Shown here: positions 1 through 5,457 of the stretch, piece by piece | How positions within the stretch are numbered: position 1 is the stretch's first letter | Layout: every line of letters starts with the position of its first letter | Assembly: GCA_021799405.1 (NCBI GenBank) | Contig: JAJZAL010000097.1 | Span: 1-17,593 of the forward strand | From: Acidobacteriota bacterium | Lineage (GTDB): Bacteria; Acidobacteriota; Terriglobia; Terriglobales; Acidobacteriaceae | DNA length: 17,593 bases | Reading direction: 5' to 3' | Position numbers and translations under genes: made by a program | The notes under the pieces: generated by a model | The model's input: the letters and a program-made list of their open reading frames with translations, nothing else | Told to the model about the DNA's origin: nothing | The model's database searches: none

Positions 1-276
1 GGCTGTTTCGTAGTGCGCGCGCTCGACCAGCTCTGCCGCAATCGCGTCCAGGCCGGCCGCGATGTGGCGCAGGAAGACGGCTTTTTGCTTGCCGGGCAGC
101 TTTCCGTAGGTCGTAAATGCTTCTTCGGCGAGCCTGGCCGCGGTATCCAGATCTTCCAGCGAGGCGCCATGATAGACCGGATCGAGCGCTGCTCCAGTGG
201 CCGGGTTGAAACCCCTAAACGCTGTCCCATTTCCCAGGCGGGATTCACCGTCAACAATCGAATATCCGTGTAGCAC
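1..276 (-). CDS. Aldehyde dehydrogenase, N-terminal 92 residues (3' part outside window)
   Basis: The visible reading frame encodes the start of an NAD(P)-dependent aldehyde dehydrogenase: residues 1-92 include FNPATGAAL near residue 24 and an AARLAEEAF helix near residue 46, ending in ERAHYETA. This matches the N-terminus of the alpha-ketoglutarate-semialdehyde (2,5-dioxovalerate) dehydrogenase branch, cytoplasmic enzymes that oxidise the last semialdehyde of pentose or uronate breakdown. The catalytic Cys and Glu lie outside the window, so the substrate is uncertain. I chose GTG at 276 because an in-frame TGA lies seven codons upstream and GGAG sits 6 nt before the GTG. It is divergent from the rbsD-like gene at 396, which fits shared control of sugar catabolism. 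Seen: frame, start and N-terminal motifs. Inferred: the subfamily. Confidence 0.82.
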   Translation of the reverse strand, partial: MLHGYSIVDGESRLGNGTAFRGFNPATGAALDPVYHGASLEDLDTAARLAEEAFTTYGKLPGKQKAVFLRHIAAGLDAIAAELVERAHYETA

Positions 277-303
277 CCTAGGCTCCGATCAGAATTCTGT
301 GCC

Positions 304-320
304 GCGCGCTGATGGCGCGC
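304..320. repeat. GC-rich dyad in the divergent aldehyde dehydrogenase/rbsD intergenic region
   Basis: Two GCGCGC arms (304-309 and 315-320) flank TGATG, 28 bp upstream of the aldehyde dehydrogenase start. It could be an operator for the divergent pair, but each arm is itself a palindrome in GC-rich DNA, so chance is a real alternative. Confidence 0.3.
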
Positions 321-395
321 AGCCGCTTCGATTCTACTACCCGCGCGAGATCCCGCCGCGCTGGGGATGTAAGCTGGTCGAGGAGTCATGATCGC

Positions 396-785
396 ATGTT
401 GAAGTCAGGAATTTTGAATCCGAACGTCCTGTCGCTGCTGAGCCGCGTGCGCCATACCAACACGCTGGTGATCGCTGACCGGGGATTTCCCTTCTGGCCG
501 CAGATTGAGACGGTTGATCTCTCGCTGGTTGACGACCTGCCCCGCGTGCTTGACGTGCTGCGGGCGATCCGGCCCAACTTCGAGATCGGTCATGCCTGGA
601 TGGCCGAGGAGTTCCGCGGCGCCAACAGCGAGTCGACGCGCATGCGGTTCGAAGCAACGCTCGACGGGATTCCGCTCACGCTCGAACCACACATCGAGTT
701 CAAGAAACGCGTTCCGGCGGCCATTGGGCTCATTCGCACCGGCGATACCACACCGTACGCGAACCTGATTCTGGAGTCAGCTTAA
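396..785 (+). CDS. rbsD: D-ribose pyranase / L-fucose mutarotase family protein (RbsD/FucU)
   Basis: This 129-residue protein is slightly shorter than E. coli RbsD (139). RbsD/FucU proteins interconvert pyranose and furanose forms, or anomers, of ribose and fucose so that the kinases or isomerases get the right form. Visible hallmarks are GILN near the start, RHTNTLVIADRGFP (His20 and Asp28 fall at the same numbers as the catalytic pair of RbsD) and the C-terminal RTGDTTPYANLIL. The frame is open back to 312, but ATG 396 is the right start: the family begins at MLKSGILN, and GAGGAG lies about 10 nt upstream. No ribose transporter or ribokinase is adjacent. With an alpha-L-fucosidase in the same window, a fucose mutarotase role is equally possible; sequence alone does not decide. 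Confidence 0.9.
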   Translation: MLKSGILNPNVLSLLSRVRHTNTLVIADRGFPFWPQIETVDLSLVDDLPRVLDVLRAIRPNFEIGHAWMAEEFRGANSESTRMRFEATLDGIPLTLEPHIEFKKRVPAAIGLIRTGDTTPYANLILESA

Positions 786-847
786 TCGGGAGGCATCCGG
801 CGCCAACCGTTCCAACCTGCAAAGCGCCCGTGTACACTGAACACTCT

Positions 848-1186
848 ATGAGTTGTCTGTTCTGCAAGATTGTTGAAGGCGCCATTCCCTCGACCGCCGT
901 GTACCAGGATGAGCTCTGTTACGCCTTCGCGGATATCAACCCCAAGGCGCCGGTTCACGTGCTGGTTGTGCCGCGCGCGCATATCGACTCACTGCACGAT
1001 ACAGGCGCGAATCACCGCGCACTGCTGGGGCATCTCTTCTGGGCTGCGACAGAGATCGCCCGGCAAAAGGGACTCGGCCAGGGCTACCGCGTGGTGGTGA
1101 ATATCGGGGAGCATGCCGGGCAATCTGTGGACCACCTGCACCTGCATCTTATGGGTGGCCGACCGATGGCGTGGCCCCCGGGATAA
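848..1186 (+). CDS. HIT-family nucleotide-binding hydrolase (HINT-like)
   Basis: A 112-residue histidine-triad protein. HINT proteins hydrolyse adenosine 5'-phosphoramidates or lysyl-AMP in the cytoplasm. CLFC at residues 3-6 is the zinc-type CxxC found in many bacterial HITs. DINPKAPVHVLVVPR (29-43) is the nucleotide-binding region, and the triad itself is His96-x-His98-x-His100 in HLHLHLMGG, with His98 expected to be the nucleophile. Length and C-terminus are normal for the family. The frame extends upstream to 830, but ATG 848 starts exactly where the family does (MSCLFCKI). The Shine-Dalgarno is weak. It lies 62 bp after the rbsD stop on the same strand and could be cotranscribed, without an obvious functional link. 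Confidence 0.93.
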   Translation: MSCLFCKIVEGAIPSTAVYQDELCYAFADINPKAPVHVLVVPRAHIDSLHDTGANHRALLGHLFWAATEIARQKGLGQGYRVVVNIGEHAGQSVDHLHLHLMGGRPMAWPPG

Positions 1187-1434
1187 AGGCGAGAGGCGGG
1201 GAATAAGGGAATGGGGAGCAGGGAACTGGAATGAAGTTTTCTCAAAAAAATCAGATAGCCGGACCAGAGACACTTTTCGGAGTATGAGGGAGCAAGAGAA
1301 GGCTCGGGATTTTGTTTTCCCGGAGACAAAATCAGCACCCGCATTCCGTAAGCGGGCGTGAATCCGCCGGAAACCGGCGGCCATCTTTCAACTTCTTGTT
1401 CCCGTGTTCCCTATTCCTTCGTTCCCTGCTTTTC
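1187..1434. other. Intergenic region between convergent genes, with purine-rich tracts and hairpins
   Basis: No coding sequence is supported here. The region separates the HIT gene from the convergent receiver-like gene. It has GGGAA-type purine tracts on the plus strand at about 1196-1236 and on the minus strand at about 1390-1434, with AGCAGGGAAC (1217-1226) repeated in inverted orientation at 1421-1430. Between them lie three stem-loops: CGGGA/TCCCG (1305-1322), CCCGC/GCGGG (about 1338-1356) and a perfect CCGCCGG-AAA-CCGGCGG hairpin (1364-1380). The last could terminate transcription from either side but has no T-run. Confidence 0.5.
1364..1380. terminator. Perfect 7-bp GC hairpin between convergent genes, possible bidirectional terminator
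   Basis: Arms CCGCCGG and CCGGCGG with an AAA loop, 54 bp beyond the stop of the minus-strand receiver-like gene and 177 bp beyond the HIT gene. Neither side has a U-tract, so a role in termination is only plausible from its position. Confidence 0.35.
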
Positions 1435-2346
1435 TTACACCGGTTGCGGCGCGTACTCGTCTTCCTCTTCGACTCCGTAGCGGCGCAGCAGATTGGGCAG
1501 GCTCTGCGAAAAGGCGGAGCGCGGCATAACCGTGTCACAGCCAGCCTCCAGCGCCTTCATTTTCAGGTCGCCCTGCAGGTGGCTCAGGAAACCGATGATG
1601 GAAATGGCCTTCTTGTATTTCGCCTTGAATTTGGGAATGAGCGTCATGGGCTTGGCGTTCAGGTTATTCAGGTCAAAGACCATCAGAGTGGGCCGCTCGG
1701 TGTCCGGCAGGTCGCTCAGGCGCGCCACCGACTCCTTATCGCCCTTCACGAACTCGACCTTCACGCCCAGTTTCCGCGCCGTCTCCTGAATCTTGGCCAG
1801 GAAAAACAGGTCTTCAATGAAGCAGAAGATGCGCGTCGGCGCATCCTCACGAACGGCGGCCGGCGCCTGCGGCGCAAAGTCTTCCTGATAATTGCTGGCA
1901 TAGCCGTTGCCCATAAATTGAATGGTGGAGGGCGGACCGTCGGCCACATTGCCGTTCGCGGCGCGATAGCTGTGGTCCATCGGTCCCACGAAGGTGCGTG
2001 GCCCCTTCTGTTTGCCCTTCCGCTTGCCCTGATGCGGCGAGGCAATATTGTTGCCGGGCTGCGCGGCCCCATTCTTCTGGAAGAACTTCTTTTTCTTCCG
2101 GCCCTGGTTCGGGCGTGGCTGTCTCGGCCTGGACTGCGCCGGAGGAGCCTGCGGCTGCATTTGCCCCTGCGGCTGCACTTGGCTTTGTGGCTGTATCTGG
2201 GGCTGCTGCGCCTGCACTTGCCCGTTCTGCTGGCTGGACTTGTTCTTGCGCCGCCGTCTCCGGCGCCGATGCCCTTGCGATTGCCCCTGGGGCATCTCCG
2301 GAGCGGGCCCCACTTCAGGTTGGGGCTGCGTCAATTCTGTCGTCAT
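1435..2346 (-). CDS. Basic Gln-rich disordered tail fused to a degenerate response-regulator receiver domain
   Basis: A 303-residue protein of unknown function. Residues 1-168 are low complexity: seven consecutive arginines (27-33), a Gln/Pro-rich stretch (about 39-73), KKKK (84-87) and a further Lys/Arg cluster (108-117). This looks like a disordered nucleic-acid-binding tail. Residues 171-290 fold-match a CheY-like receiver: acidic Glu178/Asp179, the beta-3 Asp225 in LMVFDLNN, Ser255, and a beta-5 end reading VMPR where receivers normally have Lys-Pro. The conserved Lys is therefore missing, so phosphorylation may be impaired (a pseudo-receiver). The frame opens at a GTG (2364), but ATG 2346 is preferred: AGGAAG sits 7 nt before it. 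It stands alone, followed by convergent HIT and preceded by a long non-coding region. Disorder and domain calls are by eye. Confidence 0.8.
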   Translation of the reverse strand: MTTELTQPQPEVGPAPEMPQGQSQGHRRRRRRRKNKSSQQNGQVQAQQPQIQPQSQVQPQGQMQPQAPPAQSRPRQPRPNQGRKKKKFFQKNGAAQPGNNIASPHQGKRKGKQKGPRTFVGPMDHSYRAANGNVADGPPSTIQFMGNGYASNYQEDFAPQAPAAVREDAPTRIFCFIEDLFFLAKIQETARKLGVKVEFVKGDKESVARLSDLPDTERPTLMVFDLNNLNAKPMTLIPKFKAKYKKAISIIGFLSHLQGDLKMKALEAGCDTVMPRSAFSQSLPNLLRRYGVEEEDEYAPQPV

Positions 2347-2441
2347 GCTTATACTTCCTGGCACTGAGTGACTAACTGGTGAAAATTGAGTTTGCGGCTT
2401 CAGCCACTTTTAACCGGGTGCTGAACTCCTCATTAGCTGTC

Positions 2442-2483
2442 GCCGGTCCGGTTTAAACAGCAGACACAGCAATGGCCGGTCCG
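2442..2483. repeat. Direct repeat GCCGGTCCG, two copies 33 bp apart
   Basis: Identical 9-mers at 2442-2450 and 2475-2483, about three helical turns apart, lie 96-137 bp upstream of the receiver-like gene. The spacing would suit a dimeric regulator, but no regulator is known for it. Confidence 0.35.
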
Positions 2484-2500
2484 CCTCCTTGCAGGCGTCA

Positions 2501-2852
2501 GGTAAATTGCCGCGGAGTCACTCCGCCCGCGATTTACCGCGACTTTCAGAAGCCTGAGCGTTGCCCCCAGAAACGTTGTGCTTCAGGCAAGTTTCTCGAT
2601 GACCGCACGCAGTTCCGGCAGAGAACGCCCTCTTGCAGGGACCCGTCTTGCGGATCGCGCCGGCTCACCTTGTGCGGCACAACCTTTCGGCCTCTGTGAA
2701 AATGCTGCAGCCGCTTTCTACACGGGAACCTTTTCTTCAAGCTCCCTCGATTTATCGGAACCGATTCGGCGCGGCTAGTGCTTTTCTCAGGTAATGCCCT
2801 TCCTACATGAGCTTCGCCAGCATTCATTTCGTGAGAATTAAACCTGCTGGCG
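2501..2852. ncRNA. Candidate structured RNA or long structured leader upstream of the receiver-like gene
   Basis: Successive stem-loops: 2501-2538 (GGTAAAT/ATTTACC outer stem, GCGGAG/CTCCGC inner stem), 2552-2588 (GCCTGA/TCAGGC with CGTT/AACG inside), and 2815-2852 (perfect CGCCAGC/GCTGGCG, extended inward by ATTC/GAAT). On the minus strand there is also a GAAA tetraloop between GGCC and GGTT (about 2686-2697) and two neighbouring hairpins that both carry GCAAGA in the loop (about 2630-2655). Strand is unresolved: the T.G pair in 2501-2538 favours plus, while the GAAA tetraloop and the position upstream of a minus-strand gene favour minus. No known RNA family was recognised. Confidence 0.25.
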
Positions 2853-3152
2853 ATCTTTGCTTGCTCGGCGGCGAGCTTGCTCTACCCGGTTCGGGTCGCC
2901 CGCGTCAGCCGCTTGATAGGCAAATTTGATACTACAGCGAAGCGCCCCGGCTGGCAAGTTGACTCTTTATGCACTACGGCAAAACCGCGGCCGGTTTGTC
3001 CTGATGTGAACTTGTGAGCTCTTTGCCCGGCCGTCCCTCCCTGGGGACGCGACGCCTTGAAGGTCACGCCTTCAGAATACAGCATTGCCCGTCTCGCCAT
3101 ATCCGCGCTTCCCTGAGATTTTAAGGTATCCTTCGCGCTGGCGGTGTTGACC

Positions 3153-3202
3153 ATCAGATACACAAAACGCTACCCGTCTGGGTAGCGTTTTGTGTATCTG
3201 AT
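3153..3202. repeat. Perfect 23-bp inverted repeat with a 4-nt loop
   Basis: The arms 3153-3175 and 3180-3202 are exact reverse complements around GTCT. The inner part, AACGCTACCC/GGGTAGCGTT, resembles a terminator stem ending in TTTT, but the pairing continues a further 13 bp, far longer than an ordinary terminator needs. It lies about 320 bp beyond the mutM stop. It could be a bidirectional terminator, a small palindromic element of the REP or MITE kind, or the core of a small RNA. No second copy is seen in this window. Confidence 0.85.
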
Positions 3203-3260
3203 TAAGCCACTGGCCTCCCGTACTACATGTGGCTGGCGGCAATCTCCGCCTTCTGCGTCG

Positions 3261-3331
3261 CAGGATCCCCGGCTGGTTTATCCCTCTTTGGGGGAACCGC
3301 CTCTCGAGCGGTTTTTCCTGCCGGGGTCCTG
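3261..3331. other. Branched stem-loop element (three-way-junction-like)
   Basis: An outer stem pairs 3261-3273 with 3320-3331: 12 bp including CCCCGGC/GCCGGGG, with T3266 bulged. Inside are two small hairpins, TCCC/GGGA (3281-3295) and CCGC/GCGG (3297-3311). The second is followed by five T residues, so on the plus strand it could also act as a weak intrinsic terminator. The 9-mer CACTGGCCT occurs on either side (3208-3216 and 3337-3345), with a variant, CACTGGCGC, at 3377-3385. Function unknown. Confidence 0.4.
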
Positions 3332-3520
3332 CCAATCACTGGCCTGGCTGGATCAGCCTCCAGCCCTTTGTTACATCACTGGCGCTTTGGTAATTGCAAT
3401 CGGCGTGCCGTTTGCAACTCCTTTTATTTTTCATTTACTTACGCGAGAATCCAGATCAGGATTGTCTGCATTCTGGTATCTCATCGGAGAGGATCCTCCC
3501 AAAAACCGTAGATCGCATCC

Positions 3521-4378
3521 TCAGTGCTGGCATTGGGGACAGTAGTGGGTTCCGCGCCCGGCCAGGAGGATCCGCCGGATGGGCGTCTGGCAGCGGCGGC
3601 AGGGCTCGCCCGTGCGCCGGTAGACGCAATGCTCAAGCTGGAAAAAGCCACGCACGCCGTTGGCATCCACATAATCCGACACGGACGAACCGCCGAGCCG
3701 GATCGCGTGTTCCAGCACTTCACGCAGAGCCAGCCGCAGCCGTTCCATCTCTGTCCGGCTCAGGCGTCCGGCCTGGCGGCGCGGCCGGATGCCCGCATGA
3801 AAGAGGCTCTCGTCCGCGTAGATATTGCCCACCCCAGCCAGCAGCGTCTGATTGAGCAGCGCGGCCTTGATGGGCAACTGGCGGCCGTGAAACAGCGCGG
3901 CAAACGCCTCCGGCCCGATGGACAGCGGCTCCGCGCCCGGCCCGGAAAAACCTGCCTCGCGGCGCAGATCGCGAAATTCGAGGCGTCCGAAGCGGCGCGG
4001 ATCGACAAAGCGCAGCTCCCGGCCGCTGGCCAGGCAGAGCCGCGCGTGCGTATGGGACTCCACCGGGCTTTCCGGGGTCGTCACCAGTAGCCGTCCAGTC
4101 ATGCCAAGATGAACAATCCATTGTGCTTCGGGCACTGAGGCGCGGCGGATCCGGTCACCGGCTCCGGGTCCGGATGCCGAACCCAACTCACAGACAATAT
4201 GCTTGCCGGTCCGGTGCGCGCCGAGCAGAGTCCGCCCCGCAAGGCCTTCGGACTGGTTCTTGGCAGGCGTCTTGAAGAGCCTCGGGTGGCGGCTGAACCA
4301 GGCCTGGATGATGCGATCGCCCCGCAGCCGTTCATCCACGCCACGCGCTATGGTTTCCACCTCGGGTAATTCAGGCAT
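3521..4378 (-). CDS. mutM: Formamidopyrimidine-DNA glycosylase
   Basis: A bifunctional glycosylase/AP lyase that removes 8-oxoguanine and formamidopyrimidines from DNA. All family signatures are present in the 285 residues: the N-terminus PELPEVET, with Pro2 as the Schiff-base nucleophile and Glu3; a conserved lysine, Lys59 in RTGKHIV; a helix-two-turn-helix with NQTLLAGVGNIYADE; and a C-terminal zinc finger with Cys260, Cys263, Cys280 and Cys283, carrying Arg275 in GRGTHYC. Length is slightly above E. coli Fpg (269), owing to an insertion around residues 66-85. Pro2 must directly follow the initiator Met, which fixes the start at 4378. An intrinsic terminator for the upstream gene lies just before it (4394-4422), so mutM probably has its own promoter. 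Confidence 0.97.
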   Translation of the reverse strand: MPELPEVETIARGVDERLRGDRIIQAWFSRHPRLFKTPAKNQSEGLAGRTLLGAHRTGKHIVCELGSASGPGAGDRIRRASVPEAQWIVHLGMTGRLLVTTPESPVESHTHARLCLASGRELRFVDPRRFGRLEFRDLRREAGFSGPGAEPLSIGPEAFAALFHGRQLPIKAALLNQTLLAGVGNIYADESLFHAGIRPRRQAGRLSRTEMERLRLALREVLEHAIRLGGSSVSDYVDANGVRGFFQLEHCVYRRTGEPCRRCQTPIRRILLAGRGTHYCPQCQH

Positions 4379-4393
4379 TGCTTCATTTTAGTG

Positions 4394-4422
4394 AAAAAAG
4401 CGCCTCTGCCGGAACGGAGGCG
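4394..4422 (-). terminator. Rho-independent terminator of the NTF2-like gene
   Basis: Read on the minus strand, a CGCCTC/GAGGCG stem (4417-4422 with 4401-4406) with a 10-nt loop is followed, after one C, by six U residues (A run at 4394-4399). It lies 17 nt past the stop of the NTF2-like gene and just upstream of the mutM start, separating the two transcripts. Confidence 0.8.
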
Positions 4423-4438
4423 GTCTCTTCAAAGATGC

Positions 4439-4969
4439 TCACTTATTGCCGCCGGACTTATGAAGTCTATGAATACGACTCGCCTCAAAACTCACAATCT
4501 TCCACTCGCCCTTCGGGTTCTGAACGTAGACGCGGGTATACCGGTAGCGGCCCGAGACAACTCCTTCAGGAGTCGTGCCACGCGCCTCGGCCATTGACGT
4601 GACCAGCGCAGTCTTGCCGTAAAAGCGAACCTTGCGGTCGAAGAGTTGGAGGCTGGTGAAGTGCAACTGGCCTGAGCGGAGGTAGGCCAGGGTCTGTTCT
4701 TTGGTTTGAAGTGTTCCAGACGACGTAATCGCCAGGTAATCGTCAGCCAGCAGGCCGTCCAGGGCGTTTATATTGCCCTTCAGGATGGCATCGCGCCAGG
4801 TTTCTTCAAGTTGGAAGATCTCGCGCCGGTATTCGTGCTTCTGCGCCTTGGGCATCCCCGCATAAATAGGAGTCGCGCAGACTACTCCCAAAAGCAGCGG
4901 AATGAGCATCGCCATTCGCACTATCCGGAGGCTCCTAGGCGGCGAGAGGCTGTTTTTGGCACCCTGCAT
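4439..4969 (-). CDS. Exported NTF2-like protein (DUF4440/SnoaL-like)
   Basis: A 176-residue protein with a probable secretion signal: a hydrophobic segment, MLIPLLLGVVCATPIYA (about residues 21-37), ending in an A-x-A-like cleavage site. The mature part fits the cone-shaped NTF2-like fold. A first helix contains EETWRDAILKGN; the next section, LLADDYLAITSSGTLQTKEQ, is the typical DUF4440 pattern; the C-terminal strands include RYTRVYVQNPKGEWKIVSFEASRI. Family members are mostly of unknown function; some are ketosteroid-isomerase-like enzymes or ligand binders. The start could be 4969 or the internal ATG at 4915, which leaves a shorter n-region; neither has a clear Shine-Dalgarno. It lies 143 bp downstream of the monooxygenase gene on the same strand and ends at a good terminator. 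Confidence 0.8.
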   Translation of the reverse strand: MQGAKNSLSPPRSLRIVRMAMLIPLLLGVVCATPIYAGMPKAQKHEYRREIFQLEETWRDAILKGNINALDGLLADDYLAITSSGTLQTKEQTLAYLRSGQLHFTSLQLFDRKVRFYGKTALVTSMAEARGTTPEGVVSGRYRYTRVYVQNPKGEWKIVSFEASRIHRLHKSGGNK

Positions 4970-5112
4970 AAGCGTAAAGGATACTAGCCCCCCAAAGGTT
5001 CAGCGGTCAATGCCATGCACGAGGAATTTCCTCTGCCCCCAATCTCCCTCGCAGGGGGAAGAACCCACGTTCCTCGGGCTGGATCTATCGGTCATTGGAC
5101 TCGGCGGACGGC

Positions 5113-5400
5113 TTAAACGAGAGCAATCAGGCTTTCGAGGTCGCGATCCTTCATTCTCTGAAAGAGGTGACCGACGGCGTACTTCTTGAAATGCGGGGTT
5201 TCGCGGTGGGCGGCCAGAGCCTGCTCGTCGCGATATTGCTCATAGATGACGACCGTGCCAGGATCATCCTGGAGCACATGGGGGATATAGGTGACGCATC
5301 CTGGCTCAAGGCGCGAAGCGGCGGTGAGCAGACGCAGGGATTCAGCGATAGCAGCGCGATCTTCGGGATCAAACCTGAAGCGAACGACAAAACTGACCAT
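5113..5400 (-). CDS. Antibiotic-biosynthesis-monooxygenase (YgiN-type) domain protein
   Basis: A single-domain ABM protein of 95 residues, the normal length for this dimeric ferredoxin-like family. Visible features are an N-terminal strand (FVVRFRFDPED), SRLEPGCVTYIPH after helix 1, a central strand with TVVIYEQYRDEQAL and the motif AAHRETPHFKKY. These match YgiN-like quinol monooxygenases and relatives; the substrate cannot be predicted. It starts 57 nt after purA on the same strand and may be cotranscribed with it. Confidence 0.85.
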   Translation of the reverse strand: MVSFVVRFRFDPEDRAAIAESLRLLTAASRLEPGCVTYIPHVLQDDPGTVVIYEQYRDEQALAAHRETPHFKKYAVGHLFQRMKDRDLESLIALV

Positions 5401-5457
5401 AGAATGGGCTCCCCTTCGGCCTGAGCGGCAGAGTCCCAGGGTGTCCTCAAGTTTACC

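Larger units (their letters stand above)
2347..3520. other. 1.17-kb region without a credible protein gene, rich in stem-loops
   Basis: Several short open frames exist on both strands, but none has the codon bias of the neighbouring genes, a family motif or a convincing ribosome-binding site. What is visible is inverted-repeat structure: 2501-2538, 2552-2588, 2815-2852, 2863-2876, 3153-3202 and 3261-3331. Part of it (about 2347-2850) may be a long 5' leader or a separate RNA transcribed toward the receiver-like gene; part (3203-3520) is the downstream side of mutM. I did not find the core motifs of RNase P RNA or tmRNA, nor a tRNA. Confidence 0.6.

Noticed and set aside
1312..2367. 351-codon plus-strand open frame opposite the receiver-like gene
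   Set aside because: It is antisense to a gene with a good ribosome-binding site and a recognisable domain. Its Leu/Arg-rich sequence mirrors the Gln/Lys/Arg codons of the other strand.
2546..2827. 93-codon minus-strand open frame (MNAGEAHVG...)
   Set aside because: Codon use differs from the neighbouring genes, no motif or good Shine-Dalgarno is seen, and the region is dominated by stem-loops. I treat it as non-coding, with moderate certainty.
2882..3163. 93-codon minus-strand open frame (MYLMVNTAS...)
   Set aside because: Its start lies inside the 23-bp palindrome arm, and no family similarity or ribosome-binding site is visible.
2347..3520. RNase P RNA, tmRNA or tRNA in the long non-coding block
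   Set aside because: I looked for the RNase P core, the tmRNA tag frame with a T-arm-like end, and a TTCRANY T-loop with a matching acceptor stem, and found none that fit.
3192..3545. Plus-strand frames with hydrophobic stretches that look membrane-like
   Set aside because: Two overlapping frames each have one hydrophobic patch, they overlap structured repeats and the mutM 3' end, and no start or family was recognised. A decayed membrane protein gene cannot be fully excluded.
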